A stretch of DNA of 22,924 bases from assembly GCA_019509895.1 (NCBI GenBank), contig JAEKLK010000188.1:1-22924 (forward strand), in the 5' to 3' direction. This DNA is from Betaproteobacteria bacterium. GTDB lineage: Bacteria; Pseudomonadota; Gammaproteobacteria; Burkholderiales; SG8-39. The notes beneath the pieces are model-generated. The model saw only the letters and a program-made list of their open reading frames with translations, was not told the origin of the DNA and searched no databases. The translations under genes were made by a program, and so were the position numbers. This document shows, piece after piece, positions 7,945 to 14,590 of the stretch. Positions within the stretch are counted from its first letter, which is position 1. Each line of letters begins with the position of its first letter.

Positions 7945-8251
7945 AGGTGAGGCGCCGGTGCGCCACCCAGGCGGCGGCGGCGAGGCCGGCGATGAGCAGG
8001 ACCCAGGCGCGCGGACCGGGGACCGGCGTGATGGTGAAGCGCGGCTCGAGCGCCGAGGCTTGCGCCGCGACGCGCACCTGCGGCTCCGCGGCGGCGCCGG
8101 GAAAACGGGCCTCCTCCGTGCCGCCGACGACGGTGAGCCGGTAGAGGTCGGCAAAGGAATAGAGCGCCGGATGCGCATCGTCGGCCGGCGCGCACGGCGC
8201 AACGCCGAGCGCGAGCACGGATGCAATCAGCAGGCGGCGAACGATCTTCAT
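7934..8251 (-). CDS. Small secreted protein with PEP-CTERM-like sorting tail (VPGP variant)
   Basis: This 105-residue protein has three parts. The first is a signal peptide, MKIVRRLLIASVLALGVAPC. The middle is a short hydrophilic section with HPALYSFADLYRLTV. The C-terminus reads VPGPRAWVLLIAGLAAAAWV followed by AHRRLTYAY. That tail has all three parts of an exosortase signal (Pro-x-Pro motif, one hydrophobic helix, basic end) but with Gly in place of the usual Glu of PEP. The RAWVLLIAG spacing recalls the PEPxxWA variant. Exosortase-processed proteins commonly accompany EpsD-EpsG loci, so membership is plausible. MKIV was preferred over ATG 8266 because it gives a cleaner signal peptide; neither has a convincing ribosome site. 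If not exosortase-processed, the protein may simply be a small C-terminally anchored membrane protein. Confidence 0.72.
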   Translation of the reverse strand: MKIVRRLLIASVLALGVAPCAPADDAHPALYSFADLYRLTVVGGTEEARFPGAAAEPQVRVAAQASALEPRFTITPVPGPRAWVLLIAGLAAAAWVAHRRLTYAY

Positions 8252-8381
8252 GGCGGGTGCCAGCATCCTAGGGGGGGTCTGTTACGGCGCTGATCCGTGG
8301 TCGGGCAGTCGCGATGCACCGTACGGACTAAGGGAGTTCGCTTGCGTCGCGAATCCTCGTGGTCATGTCCCGCGCTCGGCT

Positions 8382-8410
8382 ACAAAACAATCGGGGCCCG
8401 AAGGCCCCGA
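8382..8410 (-). terminator. Rho-independent terminator of epsA
   Basis: Read on the minus strand, an 8-bp perfect stem TCGGGGCC/GGCCCCGA encloses a TTCG loop closed by C-G, which is the exceptionally stable C(UUCG)G tetraloop. It is followed at once by TTGTTTTG. It starts 26 bases past the epsA stop, so it should end the epsA transcript and insulate the EPS operon downstream. That operon then needs its own promoter in about 8252-8381. Confidence 0.85.
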
Positions 8411-8436
8411 CGTTTCCGATTACGTGCTAGTGCGAA

Positions 8437-9309
8437 TTACGGGTTCAGGATGCGCAGCTCGAGCGCCTTGCCGATCGCCTGCGTGCGGTTGACGACGTTC
8501 AGCTTGCGCAGAATCTTCTGCACGTGGTTCTTCACGGTGAGCGGGCTGATCTTCAGGATGGCGCCGATCTCGAAGTTCGACTTGCCGAGATAGATCCACT
8601 TCAGGATGTCCATTTCGCGCACGGTCAGCACGTTGCCGCCGGAGGCCTTGTCGCCGGTGCTGTCCGAGCGCTTGGTGAGCTGCGTGCGCACCCAGGCGGC
8701 ATGCAGCGACGGCGCGAGCAGCTGCACCAGGTACGCCTGGCGCTGGCTGGCGCTGCCCGGGCGGCAGGCGAAGGTGAACAGGCTGATGGCGCGGCCTTCG
8801 GCATCATGGATGCCATGCACGAGAAGCTGTGTCGCACCCAGCCGCTCCAATTCGCGCGCGAAGCCGCCGCTGCCCAAGGGAGGAGAGTCGGGCGCGCGTG
8901 AGGGCCCGACCTCGATGATCACCGGCTGGTAGCGGCGCTCTTCCCACGCCTTGAGCAGCGCCGGCGCGACGGCGGTGTCGCGCAGGAACATGTCGCTGAA
9001 GAGATTCGGCTCCGGCGTGGTCATCGAGAAGCCGTCGGCGCGGAACGCGGGCGGCTTGCCCAGGCACAGCGTGCAGATCAGCAGTTCGTGCCGGATGAGG
9101 CTCTGCAGCAGCCCCTGTGTCCAGCTGAAGAAGTGCGCCCGCGCATGCACGCGCAGCGACGCATCGAGGTTGAGCACGATCGACTCGATCTGCAGGAAGT
9201 CCGTCGCCGCAGAGCGGGCGTCGGTGCTCTTCGCTTCCGCACTGCCCGGCAGAATGGGCGCCTGTGCGGTATCGGCCGAGGTAAGGGGGGAACTGAGTGC
9301 GGTAGTCAT
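8437..9309 (-). CDS. epsA: EpsA: LuxR-type transcriptional regulator of the EPS locus
   Basis: This 290-residue regulator has a C-terminal LuxR/GerE helix-turn-helix of about 60 residues: VLTVREMDILKWIYLGKSN, then FEIGAILKISPLTVKNHVQK and ILRKLNVVNRTQAIGKA. All the usual conserved positions (Glu, Gly-Lys-Ser-Asn, Thr-Val-Lys-Asn-His) are present. The N-terminal 200 residues are not a receiver; they contain AHFFSWTQGLLQSLIRHELLICT and FARELERLGATQLLVHGI. This arrangement is that of the EpsA regulators found beside exosortase-linked EPS loci. The ATG at 9309 was chosen over an upstream TTG in frame. AGAGGA lies about 16 bases before it, which is rather far. It is divergent from the sugar transferase gene, so it may control both directions. 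The signal it senses is unknown. Confidence 0.87.
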   Translation of the reverse strand: MTTALSSPLTSADTAQAPILPGSAEAKSTDARSAATDFLQIESIVLNLDASLRVHARAHFFSWTQGLLQSLIRHELLICTLCLGKPPAFRADGFSMTTPEPNLFSDMFLRDTAVAPALLKAWEERRYQPVIIEVGPSRAPDSPPLGSGGFARELERLGATQLLVHGIHDAEGRAISLFTFACRPGSASQRQAYLVQLLAPSLHAAWVRTQLTKRSDSTGDKASGGNVLTVREMDILKWIYLGKSNFEIGAILKISPLTVKNHVQKILRKLNVVNRTQAIGKALELRILNP

Positions 9310-9316
9310 GGCGGCG

Positions 9317-9348
9317 GAACTATAGTCCTCTGAAGTAATACATAGTTC
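9317..9348. promoter_or_regulatory. Inverted repeat GAACTAT...ATAGTTC in the divergent eps promoter region
   Basis: A perfect 7-bp inverted repeat (GAACTAT at 9317-9323, ATAGTTC at 9342-9348) has an 18-bp spacer, giving 25 bp between arm centres. It lies just upstream of the epsA start, in the 130-bp gap between epsA and the sugar transferase gene. The position suits an operator for EpsA or another dimeric regulator. The wide spacer is not typical of a LuxR box, so this is a candidate only. Confidence 0.35.
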
Positions 9349-9439
9349 GAAGGGCGCAGGTGCCAAACGCTAGTCCGCTGAGGCTACGAAGCGGGCTCCG
9401 ACGCAACATCATGGTTGAACTGAGGTGCCCTAACCTGTT

Positions 9440-10864
9440 GTGGCCTTGCAAGTCACCCAGGAAACGCGGCTTCGCGCCCAGACACGTCTTCTGCACAGCC
9501 AGCCCGGGCCGGGCGCGCTGCTGCAGGCGTCGATTGATCCGATCGTCTCGATCGCCACGCTCGCCGGCGCAGTCTCCTTCTTCGGCGGTCGCTTCGACGG
9601 CGCCTGCCTGATCCTCGCGCTGCTGGTGTTCGCGCTCACCTTTCCCGGCAGCCTGGCCAGCGAGGCGCTCGACGGCCGGCGCTCGAGCGCCGGCGAGCTC
9701 GCGCTCGACATCGCCACCGGCTGGATCGCGATCGTCGGCCTCTTGGTGCTGCTCGGCTGGGCATCGCGCACGCTGAACGTGTTCGACCAGCGTGTGCTGC
9801 TCGCCTGGGCGCTCGCGACGCCGGCGATGCTGTTCGCCGCGCACCAGGCGCTGCCACGCCTGCTGCCGCGCCTGCTCGCCGCCGAAGCATTGCGATTGCG
9901 CAAAACGGCGGTCATCGCCGGCGCCAATGACCTGGGTCGCGGCCTCGCCGCCCGCCTCAGGGCCAACGCGCTGCACGGCGTGCGGGTCACGGGCTTCTTC
10001 GACGACCGCTCGGCCACGCGCATCAGCGAGAAAGTCCTCGGGCCGCTCGGCGCGCTGGCCGATTACGTGCGCGCGCAGCGCATCGACGTCATCTATATCG
10101 CGCTGCCGCTGGCCTCGCAGCCGAGGATCCTCAAGTTGCTGGAAGAGCTGCGCGACACCACGGCCTCGATCTACTTCGTGCCCGACATCTTCCTCTTCGA
10201 CCTGATCCAGGCGCGCGTCGACACGATCGGCGACATCGCGGTGGTCGCGGTGTGCGAGACGCCGTTCTACGGCTTCAACGGCGTGGTGAAGCGCGTGAGC
10301 GACTTCCTGCTCGCCTCGGCGATCCTGCTCGTCATCTCGCCGCTGATGCTCGCCATTGCCATCGGCGTCAAGCTCTCCTCGCCCGGGCCCGTGCTTTTCA
10401 AGCAGCGCCGCTACGGCGTCGACGGCCGCAAGATCGTGGTCTACAAGTTCCGCTCGATGAGCGTCGCCGACGACGGCGAGGTGGTCAAGCAGGCGACCAA
10501 GGACGACGCGCGGGTCACCCGCTTCGGGGCGTTCCTGCGCCGCACCTCGCTCGACGAGCTGCCGCAGTTCATCAACGTGCTGCAGGGGCGCATGAGCGTG
10601 GTCGGCCCGCGTCCGCACGCGGTGGCGCACAACGAGCTCTATCGCAAGCTGATCCGCGGCTACATGATCCGGCACAAGGTGCGGCCCGGCATTACCGGCC
10701 TCGCCCAGGTGCACGGCTACCGCGGCGAGACCGAGACGGTCGAAAAGATGAAAGCGCGCATCGAGTACGACCTCGCCTACCTGCGCAACTGGTCGCTGCT
10801 GCTCGACCTGCAGGTGATCCTCAAGACGATCGTCGTGGTGCTGAAGAAGCAGAATGCCTACTGA
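9440..10864 (+). CDS. Undecaprenyl-phosphate sugar-1-phosphate transferase (WcaJ-like)
   Basis: This 474-residue polyprenyl-phosphate hexose-1-phosphate transferase starts repeat-unit synthesis on undecaprenyl phosphate. The N-terminal half has about four hydrophobic helices (33-135) and then a Rossmann-like domain (TAVIAGANDLGRGLAARL onward, to about 260). A further helix (LLASAILLVISPLMLAIAIG) leads into the catalytic core. The core shows SSPGPVLFKQRRYGVDGRKI, YKFRSM, RRTSLDELPQFINVLQG, MSVVGPRPHA and VRPGITGLAQVHGYRGETET. All are hallmark motifs of the WcaJ/PglC family. The best start is GTG 9440; GAGG lies some 14 bases upstream. It stands divergent from epsA and overlaps the next gene by 11 bases. 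Glucose-1-phosphate is the usual substrate of WcaJ relatives; here that is inferred. Confidence 0.92.
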   Translation: MALQVTQETRLRAQTRLLHSQPGPGALLQASIDPIVSIATLAGAVSFFGGRFDGACLILALLVFALTFPGSLASEALDGRRSSAGELALDIATGWIAIVGLLVLLGWASRTLNVFDQRVLLAWALATPAMLFAAHQALPRLLPRLLAAEALRLRKTAVIAGANDLGRGLAARLRANALHGVRVTGFFDDRSATRISEKVLGPLGALADYVRAQRIDVIYIALPLASQPRILKLLEELRDTTASIYFVPDIFLFDLIQARVDTIGDIAVVAVCETPFYGFNGVVKRVSDFLLASAILLVISPLMLAIAIGVKLSSPGPVLFKQRRYGVDGRKIVVYKFRSMSVADDGEVVKQATKDDARVTRFGAFLRRTSLDELPQFINVLQGRMSVVGPRPHAVAHNELYRKLIRGYMIRHKVRPGITGLAQVHGYRGETETVEKMKARIEYDLAYLRNWSLLLDLQVILKTIVVVLKKQNAY

Positions 10865-11201
10865 GCGCTTCGCCTGCCTCGCGACCGGCGCCGGGCTGGT
10901 GCTCGCGCTGATCATCGTCGGCGCCCAGCGCCTGCCGGGCCCGTGGGAGAAGGTGGCGCATTTCGTCTGCTTCGCCCTGATCACCGCCCTCCTCTGGCGC
11001 GGCACGGCCGGAAAGGCGCGCTGCGCGGTGGTCGGCTTGGTGATCGCCTGCGCTGCGCTGGTCGAGCTGCACCAGGCGCTGCAGCCCTCGGGCCGGCCGG
11101 CGCTCGGCGACTTCATTACGGATGCCGCCGCGGCGCTCGCCGTGGGGCTCGTGCTATTCATTCGGGGAAAGACCTTATGTGTGGAATCGTCGGAGCGATA
11201 G
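10854..11201 (+). CDS. VanZ-like small membrane protein
   Basis: This 115-residue protein has about four hydrophobic helices and the VanZ-family marks: WEKVAHFVCFALITALLW early, and VELHQALQPSGRPALGDFIT followed by DAAAALAVG near the C-terminus (the conserved Glu, Asp and small-residue helix). VanZ relatives are common in exosortase/EPS loci, but their biochemical role is unclear outside teicoplanin resistance. Its ATG lies inside the last codons of the sugar transferase gene (11-base overlap), and its own end overlaps glmS by 25 bases. The three genes are therefore almost certainly co-translated or coupled. Confidence 0.82.
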   Translation: MPTERFACLATGAGLVLALIIVGAQRLPGPWEKVAHFVCFALITALLWRGTAGKARCAVVGLVIACAALVELHQALQPSGRPALGDFITDAAAALAVGLVLFIRGKTLCVESSER

Positions 11202-13003
11202 CCGAGCGGAACGTCGTGCCCATCCTGCTCGAGGGCCTGAAACGCCTCGAGTACCGCGGCTACGACTCCGCCGGCGTCGCCGTCATCAACGGCACGCTGC
11301 AGCGGCTGCGCAGCTGCGGCCGCGTCGCCACGCTCGCCAAGCTCGCGCTCGAGCAGAACCTGCACGGCAGCATCGGCATCGGCCACACGCGCTGGGCGAC
11401 GCATGGCGTGCCCTCCGAGAGGAACGCGCACCCGCATGTCTCGGACGGCGTCTCGGTGGTGCATAACGGCATCATCGAGAACCACGAGGAGATGCGTGCG
11501 CGCCTGAAGGCGCTCGGCTACGTGTTCTCCTCGGATACCGACACCGAGGTGATTGCCCACCTCGTGCATTCGTTCGCGAAAACCGGCAAAACCCTGTTCC
11601 AGGCGGTGCGCGCGGCGACCGGCGAGCTGGTGGGCGCCTACGCGATTGCCGTGATCGCCGCCGACGACCCGTCGCGCATGGTGGTGGCGCGCATGGGCGC
11701 GCCGCTGCTGCTCGGCATCGGCGAGGGCGAGAACTTCGCCGCCTCCGATACCGCGGCGCTCCTGCAGGTGACGCGCTGCATGATCCACCTCGAGGAAGGC
11801 GACTGCGCCGAGGTGACGCTGAAGACAGTCACCATCGTCGATGCGCGCGGCCACCGGGTCGAGCGGCCGCTGCACGTGAGCCAGCTCGCCGCCGACGCCA
11901 TCGAGCTCGGCAACTACCGGCACTACATGCAGAAGGAGATCTTCGAGCAGCCGGCGGCGCTCGCCGCCACCCTCGAGGCGCTGACCAACGCCTCGAGCGT
12001 AGTGCCGCAGATCTTCGGCGCCGAGGCGGCCGAGGTTTTCGCACAGACCGACGGCGTGCTGATCCTCGCCTGCGGCACGAGCTACCACGCCGGTGTCGTC
12101 GCGCGCTACTGGATGGAGGGCCTCGCCGGCATTGCGTGCAACGTCGAAATCGCGAGCGAGTACCGCTATCGCGATTCGGTGCCCAATGCTCGCACGCTGG
12201 TGGTCGTCATCTCGCAATCGGGCGAAACCGCCGACACGCTGGCGGCGCTGCAGCATGCGCGCGCGCTTGGGCAAGCGAACGCGCTCGCCATCTGCAACGC
12301 GCCCGAGTCGGCGCTGGTGCGCGCCTCGCGGCTTCGCTTCCTGACGCGCGCCGGTCCCGAAATCGGCGTCGCCTCCACCAAGGCGTTCACCGCGCAGCTC
12401 GCGGCGCTCTTCGTGCTGGCGATGGTGCTCGCCAAGCAGCGCGGCCGATTGTCGCGGCAGCGCGAGCTCGAGCTGCTGGAAGCGCTGCGCCAGCTGCCCA
12501 ACTGGCTCGCCAATGCCTTGCGCGTCGAGCCCGAGATGGCCGCCTGGGCGGCGAAGTTCGCGCGTTGCGAGCATGCGCTCTTCCTCGGCCGCGGAGTGCA
12601 TTACCCGATCGCCATGGAGGGCGCGCTCAAGCTGAAGGAAATCTCCTATATCCACGCCGAGGCGTACGCCGCCGGGGAGCTGAAGCACGGGCCGCTCGCG
12701 CTCGTCGACCGCAACATGCCGGTAATCGCCATCGCGCCGCGTGACGCGCTGCTCGACAAGCTGAAGTCCAACCTCCAGGAAGTGCGTGCGCGCGGCGGCG
12801 AGCTCTACGTGCTCGCCGACGCCCACGCGGGACTCAGCAACGGCGAGGGCGTGCACCTCGTGCCGCTGCACGACGATGCCGGCATCCTCTCGCCGATCGT
12901 GATGACCGTGCCGCTGCAGCTTCTCGCCTATCACGCGGCGCTGATGCGCGGCAACGACGTCGACAAGCCGCGCAACCTCGCCAAGTCGGTGACCGTCGAA
13001 TAG
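11177..13003 (+). CDS. glmS: Glutamine-fructose-6-phosphate aminotransferase (isomerizing)
   Basis: This cytoplasmic enzyme of 608 residues, the normal family length, converts fructose-6-phosphate and glutamine to glucosamine-6-phosphate. That is the first step to UDP-GlcNAc. It begins MCGIVGAIAERN, so Cys2 becomes the catalytic N-terminal Cys of the glutaminase domain. This domain also shows YRGYDSAGVAV, GHTRWATHG and VVHNGIIENHEE. Two SIS sugar-isomerase domains follow: ACGTSYHAG, ISQSGETADTL, GVASTKAFTAQ, then FLGRGVHYPIAMEGALKLKE and AGELKHGPLALVD. The end PRNLAKSVTVE is canonical. ATG 11177 has GGGGAAAG upstream and lies within the VanZ-like gene. Location in an EPS operon suggests a role in feeding amino-sugar precursors; it may also be the only housekeeping copy. 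Confidence 0.97.
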   Translation: MCGIVGAIAERNVVPILLEGLKRLEYRGYDSAGVAVINGTLQRLRSCGRVATLAKLALEQNLHGSIGIGHTRWATHGVPSERNAHPHVSDGVSVVHNGIIENHEEMRARLKALGYVFSSDTDTEVIAHLVHSFAKTGKTLFQAVRAATGELVGAYAIAVIAADDPSRMVVARMGAPLLLGIGEGENFAASDTAALLQVTRCMIHLEEGDCAEVTLKTVTIVDARGHRVERPLHVSQLAADAIELGNYRHYMQKEIFEQPAALAATLEALTNASSVVPQIFGAEAAEVFAQTDGVLILACGTSYHAGVVARYWMEGLAGIACNVEIASEYRYRDSVPNARTLVVVISQSGETADTLAALQHARALGQANALAICNAPESALVRASRLRFLTRAGPEIGVASTKAFTAQLAALFVLAMVLAKQRGRLSRQRELELLEALRQLPNWLANALRVEPEMAAWAAKFARCEHALFLGRGVHYPIAMEGALKLKEISYIHAEAYAAGELKHGPLALVDRNMPVIAIAPRDALLDKLKSNLQEVRARGGELYVLADAHAGLSNGEGVHLVPLHDDAGILSPIVMTVPLQLLAYHAALMRGNDVDKPRNLAKSVTVE

Positions 13004-13012
13004 GACGCGCGC

Positions 13013-13087
13013 ATCGTCGCCCCCGCGCAGGCGGGGGCCCCGTTTGGTTCGTTTCATTGGGTTCCCGCTTTCCGCGGGAACGACGAT
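13013..13087. repeat. Pair of inverted REP-like hairpins between convergent genes
   Basis: Two hairpins face each other. The first is GCCCCCGC-gcag-GCGGGGGC (13019-13038). The second is GTTCCCGC-tttcc-GCGGGAAC (13061-13081). Reading the second on the other strand, both units share the frame ATCGTCG-(C/T)(C/T)CCCGC-loop-GCGGG(G/A)(G/A)C-CC. They are thus two diverged copies of one element in opposite orientation, as in BIME-type repeats. They lie between glmS and the convergent phoB-like gene, so they can also act as a bidirectional terminator. Confidence 0.7.
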
Positions 13088-13441
13088 CTAGGCGGCGATG
13101 TTGGCGGTCTGCAGGTCCGGCTTGAAGCGATAGCCGGTCCCGCGCACGGTCTCGATCAGCTTGTCGTGCCCGGTGGGCGCGAGCGCCTGGCGCAGCCGCC
13201 GGATGTGCACGTCGACCGTGCGCTCCTCGACGAACACGTGCTCGCCCCAGACCTCGTCGAGCAGCCGCGCGCGCGAGAAGACCCGCCCCGGGTGCGTCAT
13301 GAAGAAGTGCAGCAGGCGAAGCTCGGTGGTCCAGAGATCGACCGGCTTGTCGCCCGCGCTCACCTGGTGCGCCGCGGGATCGATGCGCAGGCCGGCGATC
13401 TCGACCACGTCGTCGGCAAGCTGCGGCGCGCGCCGGCGCAT
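13088..13441 (-). CDS. phoB: DNA-binding half of a split PhoB-like response regulator
   Basis: About 117 residues form a complete OmpR/PhoB winged helix: VVEIAGLRIDPAAHQVSAGD, then TTELRLLHFFMTHPGRVFSR, ARLLDEVWGEHVFVEERTVD and VHIRRLRQALAPTGHDKL, ending TVRGTGYRFKPD. The match to PhoB is close. The first residues MRRRAPQ correspond to the linker that normally joins the receiver (E. coli PhoB Met120 region). Here the receiver lies in a different frame. The ATG at 13441 overlaps the TGA of the receiver frame (TGATG); a GTG at 13444 is the alternative. Free translation would depend on re-initiation. It is probably half of a broken gene, but a separately made DNA-binding protein cannot be excluded. 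No phoR-like gene follows; glmS is convergent. Confidence 0.75.
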   Translation of the reverse strand: MRRRAPQLADDVVEIAGLRIDPAAHQVSAGDKPVDLWTTELRLLHFFMTHPGRVFSRARLLDEVWGEHVFVEERTVDVHIRRLRQALAPTGHDKLIETVRGTGYRFKPDLQTANIAA

Positions 13442-13713
13442 CACCGCCTTGATGCGAGCGAGGCCGAGAGCAGCACAATGGAGATGTCCTTGGTGCGCTG
13501 GTCGCCGCGCAGGCGCCGCGCGAAGGTCAGGCCCGGGATGCCCGGCAGCACCCAGTCGAGCAGCACCAGGTCCGGGCGCGATTCGCGCACCAGTGCCTCC
13601 GCCTGCGGCACATCGCCGGCCGTCATTACCTTGTACCCGGCGCGCTGCAGGTTGGCCGCGAGCAGATCCCGGATTGCCGCTTCGTCTTCGACTACGAGTA
13701 TCGAACCACCCAT
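13441..13713 (-). CDS. phoB: Truncated receiver half of a split PhoB-like response regulator
   Basis: The 90-residue frame begins MGGSILVVEDEAAIRDLLAA, with acidic residues Glu9/Asp10, phosphoacceptor Asp53 (LVLLDWVLPG) and Ser83 (IVLLSA). It follows E. coli PhoB position for position up to residue 84 and then ends SLASRR-stop. The expected segment with the conserved Lys (TKPF) and the last strand and helix is absent. Counting against PhoB, about 85 bases are missing, not a multiple of three, which throws the DNA-binding domain out of frame. The ATG has GGGAG six bases upstream, so expression signals are intact. A receiver without strand 5 and Lys105 should not work normally. Either the gene is a pseudogene or the lesion is an assembly fault. 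Confidence 0.75.
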   Translation of the reverse strand: MGGSILVVEDEAAIRDLLAANLQRAGYKVMTAGDVPQAEALVRESRPDLVLLDWVLPGIPGLTFARRLRGDQRTKDISIVLLSASLASRR

Positions 13714-13869
13714 GACGTCTCCCAGCTGGATTTAGTTAGGCGGGCTCATCCTAGGGCGTCGTCCATAAGCGGCATATCGCCGACCCCTTATTTAACAGTC
13801 GTGTCACATTGGCGTGTTGTCGCCGATCACCGACACGAATGCCGGTACGGTCGTTGCGTCAGCGACCCC

Positions 13870-14220
13870 ATGAGGGTGCTGGTGATCGAGGACGACGCGC
13901 AGGTGCGCGAGTACGTGCGCCTGGCGCTTGAACTGCACGAGCATCAGGCACTTACCGCCGATAACGGACGCCAGGCACTCGCTTACCTCGACGGCCATGC
14001 CGTCGATGCGGTGATCACCGATGTGTTCATGCCGGAGATGGACGGGATTGAAACCCTTGCAGTGCTGCGTAAGAAGTTTCCGGACATGCGCGTGGTTGCC
14101 ATGTCCGGCCGGCCGGGTGTCGATTACCTCGCGATCGCGCGCGAGCTCGGCGTCACGCGCACGCTGCGCAAACCTTTCGAGATCTCGGAGCTGCTCGCAG
14201 CGCTGAAAGACGACCGGTGA
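13870..14220 (+). CDS. Single-domain response regulator (CheY-like receiver)
   Basis: This 116-residue stand-alone receiver starts MRVLVIEDDAQVREYVRLAL. Phosphorylation site Asp51 lies in VITDVFMPEMDG, Ser79 is in VVAMSGR, and Lys101 is in LRKPFE. There is no output domain, so it should pass phosphate on or act by protein contact. A longer frame from GTG 13801 adds 23 residues unlike a receiver and is not preferred. No good ribosome site is visible. It is divergent from the split phoB-like gene and overlaps the next gene by four bases (GTGA). Two hybrid kinases lie about 3-9 kb away and are possible partners. Confidence 0.85.
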   Translation: MRVLVIEDDAQVREYVRLALELHEHQALTADNGRQALAYLDGHAVDAVITDVFMPEMDGIETLAVLRKKFPDMRVVAMSGRPGVDYLAIARELGVTRTLRKPFEISELLAALKDDR

Positions 14221-14525
14221 CGCGCAGGCCGGTCGTCTATCACATCATCGCCCAGGGGCGGCGGCAGGTGAGCGCCGCCTCGACGCTGGTCGTGCGCGAG
14301 GGCCGTGTTGCGGTCGAGCTGGATCCGGCGATGGTTCACGCGAAGGGCGTGTTCGTGCAGATCGACGCGGCGAAGCTGCGCAAGCTCGACGAGGAAGGCT
14401 GGGTGTACGGCTATCCCGAGCTGGTGGACCGGCGCCGCGCACCGTCGCGCCGCGGGCGCGAGCGCTATTCCGCGGCGCCGAGCCGCGGGCGGCGGCGGGC
14501 GGATCACGAGACGCGGCGCTTCTAG
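14217..14525 (+). CDS. Unknown 102-residue basic protein coupled to a receiver gene
   Basis: I do not recognise the family. The frame starts at GTG inside the stop of the receiver gene (GTGA overlap), a typical sign of translational coupling. Residues 5-70 look like a small folded domain (PVVYHIIAQGRRQVSAASTL, then VVREGRVAVELDPAMVHAKG and a charged stretch LRKLDEEGWVYGYPELVD). The last 30 residues are very rich in Arg, suggesting nucleic-acid or membrane contact, or disorder. There is no signal peptide or membrane helix. Codon use at third positions is GC-rich, like the neighbours. Its position between two single-domain receivers suggests a part in the same signalling group, but this is inference. 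Confidence 0.6.
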   Translation: MTRRPVVYHIIAQGRRQVSAASTLVVREGRVAVELDPAMVHAKGVFVQIDAAKLRKLDEEGWVYGYPELVDRRRAPSRRGRERYSAAPSRGRRRADHETRRF

Positions 14526-14590
14526 GCGACAGTCCTTATGGCGCTGCGCTGCCGCGTGCACCCAAGGCGCGACCCACGTACGCTTTCAGC

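Noticed and set aside
9349..9366. Sigma-54-like -24 element (TTGGCAC) on the minus strand upstream of epsA
   Set aside because: The required GC at the -12 position is absent at the right distance (CC instead), so it is not a credible sigma-54 promoter.
9320..13057. A 1,245-codon open frame on the minus strand opposite the sugar transferase, VanZ-like gene and glmS
   Set aside because: It is rich in Arg, His, Glu and Gln with no recognisable domain, and lies opposite three well-identified genes; long antisense frames are expected at this GC content.
13788..13798. Pho-box-like half site CTGTTAAATAA upstream of the split phoB-like gene
   Set aside because: Only one half resembles the Pho box and no second direct repeat stands 11 bases away.
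14538..14590. ATG at 14538 as the start of the second single-domain receiver
   Set aside because: It is not in frame with the receiver; GTG 14591 is.
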